Source: Planctomycetota bacterium (GTDB lineage Bacteria; Planctomycetota; Planctomycetia; Pirellulales; Pirellulaceae). From it: DNA of 64,000 nucleotides. The stretch covers positions 390,212 to 454,211 of the forward strand of contig JABAAE010000002.1 of NCBI GenBank assembly GCA_014238905.1, read 5' to 3'. The notes below the pieces were generated by a model. The model worked only from the letters and a program-made list of their open reading frames with translations, had not been told where the DNA came from and ran no database searches. How positions within the stretch are numbered: the stretch's first letter is position 1; each line of letters opens with the position of its first letter. Made by a program: the position numbers and the translations under genes. Below are positions 1 to 8,471 of the stretch, in pieces.

Positions 1-1272
1 TGATACTGCAGTGGTTGGAACGGTCGCCGAGGCATCCGGAGAGGCAGTCGGCTCTGAACGCTGCTTCTTATCGAGCATCGCGACCTCCATTCTCTTCTTA
101 CGCTTCGCCTCATCTGCTGCCGTTTCCGCCTCGAGAGCACGCTCCTCAGCTTGCACGACGATGGCGTCTACCTGTTCTTCGGTAAGTCCGCCCATTTCCA
201 TCAGGACATCTGGCTCGATTACCTCTAGATCATCGTATGACAAATACCCCTCGCCTACCAGTGCGTTCGCCAAATCTTCGTCAATTCCATTGATTTCGCT
301 GAATCCAAGCACCGCTCGCTCAATTTGAGCCTCAAGTTCCTCCTGAGTCATGATTTCGATGTCCCAACCGCAAAGCTTGCTGGCCAGTCTGACATTCTGG
401 CCACGTTTACCAATCGCAAGCGAAAGCTGATCCTCGCGGACCAGAACGATGGCGCGTCCAATCTTTTCGCACAGAATAACTTCATCGACCTCGGCAGGCT
501 GCAATGCATTTGGAATCATGACCTGTGGATCGCTGTCATACCGAACAATATCGATTCGCTCTCGTGACAATTCATCGACAATGTTTTTGATCCGGCTTCC
601 GCGGACTCCAACACAGGCACCTACACAATCGACTTTGGAATCGGAACTGACGACTGCCACTTTGCTTCGAAAACCGGGCTCTCGGGAAACCCCTTTTAAT
701 TCAATGACTCCATCGATAATCTCCGGAATCTCCTGCTCAAACAGCCGCTGAACCAAAACTGGCCGCGTCCGACTGAGAATGACGCGAACACGACTTCCCT
801 GCGCTTTGACCTCCGATATGACAGCTCGAACCCGTTCTTTCACATGATGAGTTTCGCCAGGAATTTGTTCACCACGTGGCAAAATCGCCTCTAGAGTTCC
901 CAGATTGACCGTTATCGTTCCACCGTCTGTTCGTTCGATCACGCCACTAACCATCTCGTTAATTTGGTCTTCAAATTCGACCATCAACGCATCCCGCTCC
1001 GCCTCCCTGACTTTCTGAATAATGACTTGCTTGGCGGTTTGAGCACCAATTCGGCCCACGATATCTTCGTACTCAACCTTTTCCTCATTCACCGAACCGT
1101 CGATCGACCCACTTTCCCGGTCGATTTGAAAATCAATTTCTGCCTCTTCGCCATAATGCTTCCGCGCAGCGGAAATCAAGGCCGATTCGATCGCTCGAAA
1201 AACAATTTCTTTTTCAATGCTCTTTTCACGGTGGAGAGAGTCTACGATTCTGAGGACTTCACTGGCATTCAT
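1..1272 (-). CDS. nusA: Transcription termination/antitermination protein NusA (3' end outside the window)
   Basis: NusA binds RNA polymerase and nascent RNA and modulates pausing, termination and antitermination in the cytoplasm. The visible 424 residues begin MNASEVLRIVDSLHREK and run through the NusA N-terminal domain (about 1-130), an S1 RNA-binding domain (about 135-200) and two KH domains (about 200-345) holding VGVRGSRI and AIGKRGQNV, the GxxG loops expected for KH. An acidic helical segment follows, then a basic stretch (KRKKR) and a Ser/Thr/Ala/Pro-rich tail that is still open at base 1. The ATG at 1270-1272 is chosen because it gives the canonical N-terminus. rimP, the usual upstream neighbour, is not visible in the 650 bases upstream. 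Identity is secure; only the C-terminus is missing. Confidence 0.96.
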   Translation of the reverse strand, partial: MNASEVLRIVDSLHREKSIEKEIVFRAIESALISAARKHYGEEAEIDFQIDRESGSIDGSVNEEKVEYEDIVGRIGAQTAKQVIIQKVREAERDALMVEFEDQINEMVSGVIERTDGGTITVNLGTLEAILPRGEQIPGETHHVKERVRAVISEVKAQGSRVRVILSRTRPVLVQRLFEQEIPEIIDGVIELKGVSREPGFRSKVAVVSSDSKVDCVGACVGVRGSRIKNIVDELSRERIDIVRYDSDPQVMIPNALQPAEVDEVILCEKIGRAIVLVREDQLSLAIGKRGQNVRLASKLCGWDIEIMTQEELEAQIERAVLGFSEINGIDEDLANALVGEGYLSYDDLEVIEPDVLMEMGGLTEEQVDAIVVQAEERALEAETAADEAKRKKRMEVAMLDKKQRSEPTASPDASATVPTTAVS

Positions 1273-1925
1273 TTTGTGACCCTTACATCGGAGCAGTTGG
1301 GATGTGCTCGTTTCCTGTTTATTTCAAAGTCTCATCTTGTTTCAAAGTCTCTTCGTTCAACACCCAGTCGTTGAGCAACGACCCAGTTAGCAACGAACAC
1401 TCTTTATTACTGATAACATTACTGAACACGGCTTTATTACTGATAACGAATGCCGATACTCAATCAACGTTTCACCTATCTACAAACAAAAATACCGCCG
1501 GTTCCCACCCAGAGTTCGCTTAAAAAGCAACTCCGATGTTCCCCGCCGGACCAAATATCTTTCTAAAACCACGTTGATTCTGTACCGACTATTCCATCGG
1601 ACGTACCGATCGATTTCGTCAAAACTATTTAACCAACACGGTAATTTTGTCAGCCTTCGGCATAGTACTCCGCAAAAATGAGCGAAATCGCCGCAGATCG
1701 CCAGTCCATTACTCTGACGACATAGTTCTTTAAAACTAACGCTCATGGGATAAAGTGTCAATGACCGCAGGCGACTGTGGATAGGCCTCCAGGGCAGGTC
1801 ATCCCGGTCCTGATTAGCCGAATCGCCTCGGTTCACCAATTTCAAAACCGCAAAATGCGATCAAAGAGAGACGTTTTCACCACCCTCAGAGGAGTTCGAA
1901 AATGGGCCGTCTTCCGAAACGGGGA
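1273..1925. other. Gene-free stretch between nusA and the vWA gene
   Basis: No convincing gene was found. The only long minus-strand frame (1480-1845, 121 codons) is Cys/Arg-rich, has no recognisable domain and no ribosome binding site. The nusA-proximal part carries short direct repeats. The nusA promoter should lie here but I could not pick out a clear -35/-10 pair. Confidence 0.5.
1322..1447. repeat. Short direct repeats upstream of nusA
   Basis: TTTCAAAGTCTC occurs at 1322-1333 and 1340-1351 (18-base period). CTTTATTACTGATAAC occurs at 1402-1417 and 1432-1447 (30-base period). AGCAACGA occurs at 1373-1380 and 1389-1396. They lie 50-175 bases upstream of the nusA start, so they would fall in its leader or promoter region. 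They resemble the other short duplications in this window's spacers but share no sequence with them. Confidence 0.7.
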
Positions 1926-2987
1926 TTAACGTACCAATCGATGCTTACCTCGGAATCGATCGGCAATTTTTTCAAGGGTTTCGCTGGTTCCATTGGAAAA
2001 TGGTGAATTGAGGCCAAATGCCACGGTGTGAATCGCCGGTTTGCTTTCGCTTTGGGCAGCTACTCTCATCAAGAATTCGAAGGTCCCATCGCTGAATTCT
2101 CCATCGGTCAAAAAGAAAATCGCGTCCGGGTCTAAAGACAAACCATAGTCAAACGATATTCTAGGACGAGTATCGGAACCCAAATCGAGACCATTCACCC
2201 ATCTCTGGACTCTGGCGACATTATCCTGCGTCGCATGAATCATTTTCAGCCTTCGCGACTTTCGGTATTTGTCGACGCGGCCCTGAAACATCAGATGAGT
2301 CCTGCTGTCAAAAAAAATAATGTAGAACTGCTGGTTAGATTGCAATGACTGGATTGAAGCAACTAGCTCATTGACGGCGTTCTTCCAACGACGACCACTC
2401 ATACTCGAAGAACTGTCGACAATGAAGACAAACCGCTTTCCGGTCGCTTGCAAGCCAAAGAAACTGGCGGCCACACCTTTTCCAAAATATTCATCGTTGT
2501 CCGCTTTGCCCCCAGACTTGGAGTTACTATTTTGTTGGTTCACTCCGGTGAGATCCAACAACGACAGGCTAGGCTCAATCTTCACCAATTCAGAATTGAA
2601 TTCCAACTCCGGCATTTGATTGGCCGCTGCAAGCATCTGCTGCATCTGTGAGTCCAGGTCGGTTCCCAATTGATCCTCAACACCCGGTGCTTCGATTGAA
2701 AAATCCGCTTGAAGTGAGGAAGCATCACCAAGGGTAATTTCAAGTTGACTGCCGGTACGTATCGTGTAGGTCACCAGTGATAGCAAAACCAACAATGCCA
2801 AATGCACAACAAGACTGACAGTCCAACTATTGACTAGAACTAAGCGTGAGTAAGCTCTAGGCGGCCCTTCTTGACCGGTTTCTTGGCCTTCCGCTGGATG
2901 GGCGGCGACGTTCAACGGCCCAGAAACAGAGCCCCCTTGATAGGGTGGCGGCGCAGACCTCCAACGTTTTTCTGAATTCGACTTCAT
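1926..2987 (-). CDS. Membrane-anchored vWA-domain protein
   Basis: A 353-residue protein with a short cytoplasmic Pro/Gly-rich segment, one membrane span at about 54-76 of the TonB-like type (VSLVVHLALLVLLSLV), an acidic linker with a Gln/Met-rich patch, and a C-terminal vWA domain. The domain carries the metal-binding MIDAS motif DSSSSM at about 191-196 and the second motif FLTDGEFSDGTF. vWA domains bind protein partners through a divalent metal; no partner can be named. The ATG at 2985-2987 is preferred over an upstream TTG (3002) because GAGGCGG sits about ten bases before it. The span resembles that of the toroid protein at 58338-60440, suggesting a related envelope role (inference). The gene stands alone. 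Confidence 0.85.
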   Translation of the reverse strand: MKSNSEKRWRSAPPPYQGGSVSGPLNVAAHPAEGQETGQEGPPRAYSRLVLVNSWTVSLVVHLALLVLLSLVTYTIRTGSQLEITLGDASSLQADFSIEAPGVEDQLGTDLDSQMQQMLAAANQMPELEFNSELVKIEPSLSLLDLTGVNQQNSNSKSGGKADNDEYFGKGVAASFFGLQATGKRFVFIVDSSSSMSGRRWKNAVNELVASIQSLQSNQQFYIIFFDSRTHLMFQGRVDKYRKSRRLKMIHATQDNVARVQRWVNGLDLGSDTRPRISFDYGLSLDPDAIFFLTDGEFSDGTFEFLMRVAAQSESKPAIHTVAFGLNSPFSNGTSETLEKIADRFRGKHRLVR

Positions 2988-3385
2988 TGACGTCCGCCTC
3001 AATGGTCAATCTCTTCTCTGCTTGTTTACCAATTTGCAACTGATCGCTTGACTAGTATGACCTTTTTTTTTCAATTCGTCTCGAACCTGTCGGCCCAAAT
3101 CCGACGATATAACAGCTTTTCAGGATCCATCCTCTCCCATCCAACCTGGCGACCCATCATCGGTTTGCTCCCAATAATTGCGGTCAAACCGACCTGATGG
3201 CTCCTTTTGAGTGCAAATAACCAACTCCTTCAGAGGCAGCCGAGAAAATCGCTGAGTCGGGCTACCAGACTGCAGCCAAGCGAGGGAATTTCGCAGGCAA
3301 AGACAGCAAGGATTTCCGTATTGGGAGGTGTTCCTATTTTCCCTATACTTTGCAAGACCACCTAAACATCCACCCAGATTTCAAG
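2988..3385. other. Divergent intergenic region
   Basis: This spacer separates the minus-strand vWA gene from the plus-strand secretin-like gene and should hold both promoters. A run of T sits near 3062-3070. No repeat, RNA gene or convincing -35/-10 pair was recognised. Confidence 0.4.
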
Positions 3386-4531
3386 ATGACGAAGATCGAA
3401 ACTCTCACTATCGTGTTCGCTTGCTTCTTCGTGATGTCGGAGGCCGCCACATCACAAGGGGTCGCTCAAAGCGAAAATGAAATTGGTTCGACGGTGGTCG
3501 TACCCGGCGAAAATTCTAGAAAAAGTGATGCCCGAGATCAGGAGCCGTTTGCAAATTCGCTGACCGATAACGCCAATCAAATTTGGCGAACCTATGATAT
3601 TAGTGGCTATACATCAGCCGTGAAATCCGTTCCTCATCCGGAGAAGAATATTCTTGACTGGATACTTCGAGAGACCGGAACCGACGTTTGGTTTGGTCAG
3701 CCCACAGCCGTCCTTTCGGTTGGTCGACAATCGATCAAGTGTTATCACACACCAGCGATACAGGCCAAAGTAAGCGAGATAGTTGAGAGATTCCTTCGTA
3801 CCCGGAATCAGGATGAGGTGTTCGGCCTCCAACTGCTCACTTTAGGCAATCCAAATTGGCGAGCTAAAGCATTGCCCCTGCTAACGCGTTTCGAAACTAA
3901 AACTCAAGGCGTCGAAGGCTGGCTTACAACAAAAGAAAATGCTGCCCAACTGTTTACGGAATTACGAAAGCGATCGGACTTTGGACAGACGTTGTCTCCT
4001 ACACTGGTTACTGAAAGTGGCCAACCCAAAAAAATTAAACTGACGCAACCAATCGACTACTTTCGATCCATCCTGATTGACAGTAGTCAATTCCCACCTT
4101 TCCGGGTCGAAACGGCGCGTGTTGAGGAGGGCCTGGTCGTGCAGTTCAGTTCGCTACGATCCGGGAATGGCAAAATGATGGATGCTGAGATTTTTTGTAA
4201 TCTGAAACAGGTGGAACAATTTCGCCGAGTGAATATTGACATCCCCACCGTCAATGGCACGCCACAACAACACCCGATCAGCGTACCGCAACTATCAAGC
4301 TGGAGACTCAAAGAAAGATTTCTTTGGCCCGTGGATCGTGTACTGATTCTTAGTATGGGTGTTGTCGCATCGCCGGATCGCAAATCGACCTCAGTGAACA
4401 TTCAAAGCGTGTTCGACGGGAAGAGCAGGCGGGCTGAAGTTCTCTTCTTTGTCGATTGCAAGGGGATCTATCAACGCGGAAAAACTCCAAGCTCCGCTTT
4501 TAGACTTGTTCCGGTGCCAAATCGCCGTTGA
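3386..4531 (+). CDS. Exported protein with a weak secretin-like pattern
   Basis: A 381-residue protein beginning MTKIETLTIVFACFFVMSEA, a plausible Sec signal peptide; this ATG is preferred over an upstream start at 3350 that would bury the signal. The centre has an N-domain-like pattern: ILDWILRETGTDVWF, then a beta-rich stretch ending in TPAIQAKVSEIVERFL, as in the short domain of type II/III secretins. The later part (VNIDIPTVNGTPQQHPISVPQ) recalls the secretin beta-domain core. It is much shorter than a true secretin and no secretion genes are nearby. Known: planctomycetes carry many such short secretin-like proteins. Inferred: periplasmic or outer-membrane location. Function unknown; the family link is weak. 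Confidence 0.5.
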   Translation: MTKIETLTIVFACFFVMSEAATSQGVAQSENEIGSTVVVPGENSRKSDARDQEPFANSLTDNANQIWRTYDISGYTSAVKSVPHPEKNILDWILRETGTDVWFGQPTAVLSVGRQSIKCYHTPAIQAKVSEIVERFLRTRNQDEVFGLQLLTLGNPNWRAKALPLLTRFETKTQGVEGWLTTKENAAQLFTELRKRSDFGQTLSPTLVTESGQPKKIKLTQPIDYFRSILIDSSQFPPFRVETARVEEGLVVQFSSLRSGNGKMMDAEIFCNLKQVEQFRRVNIDIPTVNGTPQQHPISVPQLSSWRLKERFLWPVDRVLILSMGVVASPDRKSTSVNIQSVFDGKSRRAEVLFFVDCKGIYQRGKTPSSAFRLVPVPNRR

Positions 4532-4919
4532 ATCCAAGCATAGGCCCTACCTCCGAAAACTTGGATTGGGAGGCAGTAGCAACTGCCGAGAACGGCCTGT
4601 AAAAGTGGGACACCATCCCTAAAACAATGGGTACCCCATACATTTTGAAGGGCCAAGTCTCGAATGTTGGCAAAAACAGAGAGCAGGTGCGAGATTCTTC
4701 AAACCACCTTGAAAAAAGATCTCTGTCTGCCGGTCGACGTCCTTGAGCGTTCCGATAAAATAAGGAGAAGGCCTAGAGGATACCGTCACCTGTCCAGCAT
4801 TGAATGTTACGTTGGTAGATGTTCATCAACCCTCCCGGCGTATCCAATGTATTCCGATGCTCATGTATTGCGATGCCTAAAACGATCTAGATACCAAAGC
4901 GTTCTAATGGCGCGAAAGG
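4532..4919. other. Gene-free stretch before the ketoacyl-synthase-like gene
   Basis: The only plus-strand frame of note (4664-4933) has no domain, no ribosome binding site and runs into the next gene. No repeat or RNA structure was recognised. Confidence 0.4.
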
Positions 4920-6251
4920 ATGAAACTTCTTAAGATGTCTGAAGCACGACGCGTTGTCATCACCGGGTACGGACTTGTTTCACCAATTGGAAACGATCCG
5001 GATTCGTTTTGGAACGCGCTGTCCAACGGAAAAAGTGGTATCGATTTTTTGAAGCGGGTACCCGGAGGAGGAATCGCCACCAATATTAGCGGGGAAGCCT
5101 CCGACTTCACTGGTGAGATAACCGACTTTGGAGATCTCTCCAAGGGCCAGAAACGGAGCATCAAACGCAACAAAAAGGTAATGTGCCGAGAGATTGAAAT
5201 GGGTGTTGCGGTTGCCCAAAAATCCATCCAGCACGCCGGGATTGTAGTAGGTGAGCACGATCCCGATCGCACCGGTGTCATCTATGGTTCGGATTACATC
5301 ATGACCGAACCATACGAATTCATTGAAGCCATCAGAAAAACCGTTTCTGAAGATGGCGAATTTCAATTCTCAGAATGGGCTGCCAAAGGCATCCCCAACA
5401 TCACACCGCTTTGGCTGCTGAAATATCTTCCCAACATGCCAGCCAGCCATATCGCCATATACAATGACTTTCGAGGAACCAACAACTCTATCACATTGCG
5501 TGAGTCATCCGCCAATCTTGCTATTGGTGAGGCCTTTTGCACCATTGTTCGTGGCAAAGCTGACACCGTGGTTTCCGGTGCAACTGGCACTCGCATCCAT
5601 CCTCTTCGATCAATGCATGTCTCTTTACAGGAACAGCTCGCTACGACCGAATCAGAACCAACTACTGCAAGCCGCCCCTTTGATGCTCGCCGTTCTGGAC
5701 TTGTCATTGGCGAAGGGGCCGCTGCGGTCATACTGGAAGAGCTGGAACATGCGGTTCATAGAGGAGCACAGATTTACGGGGAGGTAGTCGGGTATGGATC
5801 TTCCACCGTTATCTCAAAATCCGGAATCGTCGATTTTGAAAAATCCCTCGTCAACTCAATCCGAAGCGTTCTGAGAACATCCGGCGAGGTACCCGGTAAC
5901 GTAGGACATGTTAACGCCCATGGACTCTCAGCCAGGAAATGCGATGCCGGTGAAGCAAGAGCTATCGCAGGCACCCTCGACACCGATGATCGAAAAATCC
6001 CTGTCATTGCGCCAAAAAGTTATTTCGGAAATCTGGGAGCAGGAAGCGGAGCAGTCGAATTGATCGGTAGCCTGAATTGTCTGGCTGCAGGGCACCTGAT
6101 CAAAACACTCAATTACGATACACCGGATCCGGGATGTCCTATTCACGTTGTTACCGACGCTGACACCGTCTCGGGAGATTCATTCATCAACCTCAACGTG
6201 ACACCGTTTGGTCAGGCCAGCGCCGTCATGGTCAAACGATTCGTCGCATAG
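4920..6251 (+). CDS. Beta-ketoacyl-synthase-like protein lacking the catalytic cysteine
   Basis: A 443-residue thiolase-fold protein of FabF/KAS II type, with N-terminal RRVVITGYGLVSPIGND and C-terminal half carrying RPFDARRSGLVIGEGAAAVILEE. Aligned without gaps to the FabF nucleophile loop (GPxISIxTACxSGxHxIGxA), this protein reads GTNNSITLRESSANLAIGEA, so the catalytic Cys is Glu195. The first active-site His is present (VNAHG, H334) but the second is Asn371 (KSYFGN instead of KSMTGH). It therefore should not condense acyl chains; it recalls chain-length factors, which also lack the Cys (usually Gln). No acyl carrier protein or partner synthase lies beside it. The start could also be the ATG at 4935 (MSEARR). 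The fold is sure; the function is open. Confidence 0.85.
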   Translation: MKLLKMSEARRVVITGYGLVSPIGNDPDSFWNALSNGKSGIDFLKRVPGGGIATNISGEASDFTGEITDFGDLSKGQKRSIKRNKKVMCREIEMGVAVAQKSIQHAGIVVGEHDPDRTGVIYGSDYIMTEPYEFIEAIRKTVSEDGEFQFSEWAAKGIPNITPLWLLKYLPNMPASHIAIYNDFRGTNNSITLRESSANLAIGEAFCTIVRGKADTVVSGATGTRIHPLRSMHVSLQEQLATTESEPTTASRPFDARRSGLVIGEGAAAVILEELEHAVHRGAQIYGEVVGYGSSTVISKSGIVDFEKSLVNSIRSVLRTSGEVPGNVGHVNAHGLSARKCDAGEARAIAGTLDTDDRKIPVIAPKSYFGNLGAGSGAVELIGSLNCLAAGHLIKTLNYDTPDPGCPIHVVTDADTVSGDSFINLNVTPFGQASAVMVKRFVA

Positions 6252-6457
6252 TACCTCAAGTCTCGGGCAAACCTTCCCAGCTTCGATCGTCATCGATGTG
6301 AACATTTCGGCAAGAACCTGCAGCAGGCGGCCACCATCGATCGAAAGATCCGAACCCACCCGCTTGGTAGAGGCCAATGGACGAGTTGATCCGGGAACGG
6401 TTGTCGGTTGACGGCAAAAAGCGAGGATAGCTGGACTTATTCTGAGGGCGAATACCT

Positions 6458-6517
6458 CGGGCAGACCATCCCAGGGCAGATTACCCCAGGACAGATTACC
6501 CCAGGGCAGATTACCCC
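6458..6517. repeat. 15-bp tandem repeat spanning the eboE stop codon
   Basis: AGGGCAGATTACCCC occurs at 6473-6487, with one mismatch (AGGACAG) at 6488-6502, and again at 6503-6517. A degenerate copy precedes at 6458-6472. The eboE stop codon (complement of 6511-6513) lies inside the last unit, so the duplication is part of the gene's 3' end. Confidence 0.9.
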
Positions 6518-7725
6518 AAACCAGTCAGCCAGTTGATTTCCCTTGCGATTCCGGCAGCTAGGCCATCGAATTCGGCTGGCCTGGAATCTGTTTGATCCGG
6601 CCGGATGCCCTTGGGAAGAACATTCCAAGCATAGGTCTCAGCTTCAAAATGAGTTAAGTCGCTGATGTGCTGAGACACCTCAAGACATCTCAAAATATCG
6701 GGCTGCGAAGTTTTCAGCATACCAATCGATGAAAGAAAAATCGGTACATGAAAATGGACCCGGGCTTCCAAATACCGTGACAAATCCGCATCCAAAGCGT
6801 CCATCGCCTGGGGCAAGTCTTCGAAAAAATGGGTCGATCCGTCCTCTTGCTGTAAAACTGTTTGATGCAGATATCGAGGTTCTCGGAACTCTCGCAATTG
6901 GTTCATCGCGAGAACTTGGTCCTCCTCCGACAGATCGCTCAACGGCAGATGGACGGCAGAGGAAACCTGGACTTTTCCGATTCGGATTCCTGCGTCCATT
7001 ATTTTGGATAGAAACTCGCCCTGCTCCTCAAACATGACCGCCGCATGACAAACATCGTGACAAACTCTCAAATACCGTTTGACCAGTTCATCAGTCGCTG
7101 CTGATTGACCAAAAAGGTATCGGGTAAAAAAATCAACACAGGTCTCACTGGTCTGCAACAAGCAACCAGGTTCAGGCTCAATACAATAGTATATCAATCG
7201 ACCTTTTTCATTTTCCAATTGCTCCAGAAATCGGGCAAGCTCCAATAATTGGTTAGCACATTGCTGAAGAAAATCCGGCGTTGCCGATTTGTCATTCCAG
7301 GCCAATGGCAAAGTCGAAATACTACCCTCCATTTTCCTGCCGTCAAATTCATCAGGAAGAAGACAATCCATCACAGTAGCGAGTTGTTGCGAGTATTCCC
7401 GCCGCGAATCTTCGGCCCAAGTTGGCTGGTAAACCAGATGCTTGACGACCTCCTGATGAAAATTGCCATAGGGAAATCCATTAAAGGTAAACGGGACCAA
7501 CCCTGATTGCGCCAGCCATTCGCCAAACGGTTCGACTTGCCGCTGACTGACCATATCATTGACAGCTTGTGAAGAGAGCCATAACCCTATCCCCATCGGC
7601 GAATCGGGAGAGCAGATTCGCTTGATTGGCGATGCATATTTTGCGAGATTTGCCTTGGTAACCATTAGGTCAGATCCAGCATGGACGTTGGTACAGTAGC
7701 CAATCCAATTACCCTGTCTATACAT
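6511..7725 (-). CDS. eboE: EboE-like TIM-barrel protein (metabolite traffic protein family)
   Basis: A 404-residue protein matching EboE features: an N-terminal GYCTNVHAGSDL, the segment SPDSPMGIGLWLS, FTFNGFPYGNFH, and EGSISTLPLAW, followed by CIEPEPGCLLQTSE and VCHDVCHAAVMFEE, which look like metal-binding strands of a xylose-isomerase-like barrel. Known: EboE belongs to the ebo gene set linked in bacteria and algae to transport or processing of small metabolites; its reaction is not established. No other ebo gene is visible here. A DUF423 membrane gene lies 59 bases upstream on the same strand, perhaps co-transcribed. The final residues and the stop codon fall inside a 15-bp tandem repeat, so the C-terminus may have been altered by duplication. 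Confidence 0.85.
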   Translation of the reverse strand: MYRQGNWIGYCTNVHAGSDLMVTKANLAKYASPIKRICSPDSPMGIGLWLSSQAVNDMVSQRQVEPFGEWLAQSGLVPFTFNGFPYGNFHQEVVKHLVYQPTWAEDSRREYSQQLATVMDCLLPDEFDGRKMEGSISTLPLAWNDKSATPDFLQQCANQLLELARFLEQLENEKGRLIYYCIEPEPGCLLQTSETCVDFFTRYLFGQSAATDELVKRYLRVCHDVCHAAVMFEEQGEFLSKIMDAGIRIGKVQVSSAVHLPLSDLSEEDQVLAMNQLREFREPRYLHQTVLQQEDGSTHFFEDLPQAMDALDADLSRYLEARVHFHVPIFLSSIGMLKTSQPDILRCLEVSQHISDLTHFEAETYAWNVLPKGIRPDQTDSRPAEFDGLAAGIAREINWLTGLG

Positions 7726-7784
7726 GCATTTCCCCTAAACCGTCATTCCTGTTTTTTTGTCGTTCACCGTGCACATCCCAATTC

Positions 7785-8318
7785 TCAGCGTTTACCCTGT
7801 CCACCCGTTCCCGGTTCCACCCGTTCCCAGTCCGATCTCCAAATGCCAACTCCAAGCATGATCCAACCTGCCAATTGCATCGTTCCCCCTACGGCTGCAA
7901 TCATACCGAAAACCGATATCTTGGTGACAACTAACAGGTAAAGAGAACCAGAAAAACCCAGTAATCCCAAAACCAACAACACCCCCGCAACCTCCAGTGA
8001 CCTCGAAACGCGACTGGCGATTGAGGCGGCAAATCCAACCGCGAGAATCGCCATCGTTGAATAAAAATGATATCGGACTCCGGTGGTCCAAGTTTTCAAT
8101 TTTTGGGCCAATAATGCATTCAAAAGATCTTCCCGCAGGTGCTGATTGGAAACGGGTGAGTTTTGATTTGTCGTGGCAGTCTCTTCATCACCCAAATCCG
8201 AGTAGGTGTACCATGTGGGAAGCATCTGCTCGATTCCATGTGCGCCAAACGCACCAAACAATACTGCGAGAAACCCTGAAAGGCAGCCGACTGACAACCA
8301 TTTTTTTCCGATGTTCAT
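7785..8318 (-). CDS. DUF423 family small membrane protein
   Basis: A 177-residue integral membrane protein. It has the family signature GAFGAHG near residues 22-28, a hydrophilic insert (about 35-75), then TGVRYHFYSTMAILAVGF and further spans (GVLLVLGLLGFSGSLYLLV, FGMIAAVGGTMQLAGWIMLGVG). The family (E. coli YgdD, human TMEM256) normally has about 120 residues; the extra length is the loop after the first span, which is acidic and polar here. No biochemical role is known. It lies just upstream of eboE on the same strand and may form an operon with it. Start ATG at 8316-8318. Confidence 0.85.
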   Translation of the reverse strand: MNIGKKWLSVGCLSGFLAVLFGAFGAHGIEQMLPTWYTYSDLGDEETATTNQNSPVSNQHLREDLLNALLAQKLKTWTTGVRYHFYSTMAILAVGFAASIASRVSRSLEVAGVLLVLGLLGFSGSLYLLVVTKISVFGMIAAVGGTMQLAGWIMLGVGIWRSDWERVEPGTGGQGKR

Positions 8319-8471
8319 CTACCTGTCCCAACACAAACTAGCGATTATGGCTACACACGCTTATTTACATTTCTCTTCCGGAAAAGTAGAACATCGACAC
8401 CCCGAAAAGTCTATTACGGAGATAACTCTGGCGAAATTACTACGCATTCCCAGTTCAATATTTTAAAAAAA

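Noticed and set aside
1480..1845. 121-codon minus-strand frame as a gene
   Set aside because: No domain, odd Cys/Arg/Trp composition, no ribosome site, and sits in repeat-bearing spacer.
4664..4933. 89-codon plus-strand frame
   Set aside because: No domain or ribosome site and it runs into the start of the ketoacyl-synthase-like gene.
4920..6251. Active FabF condensing enzyme
   Set aside because: The catalytic Cys and second His are replaced (Glu195, Asn371).
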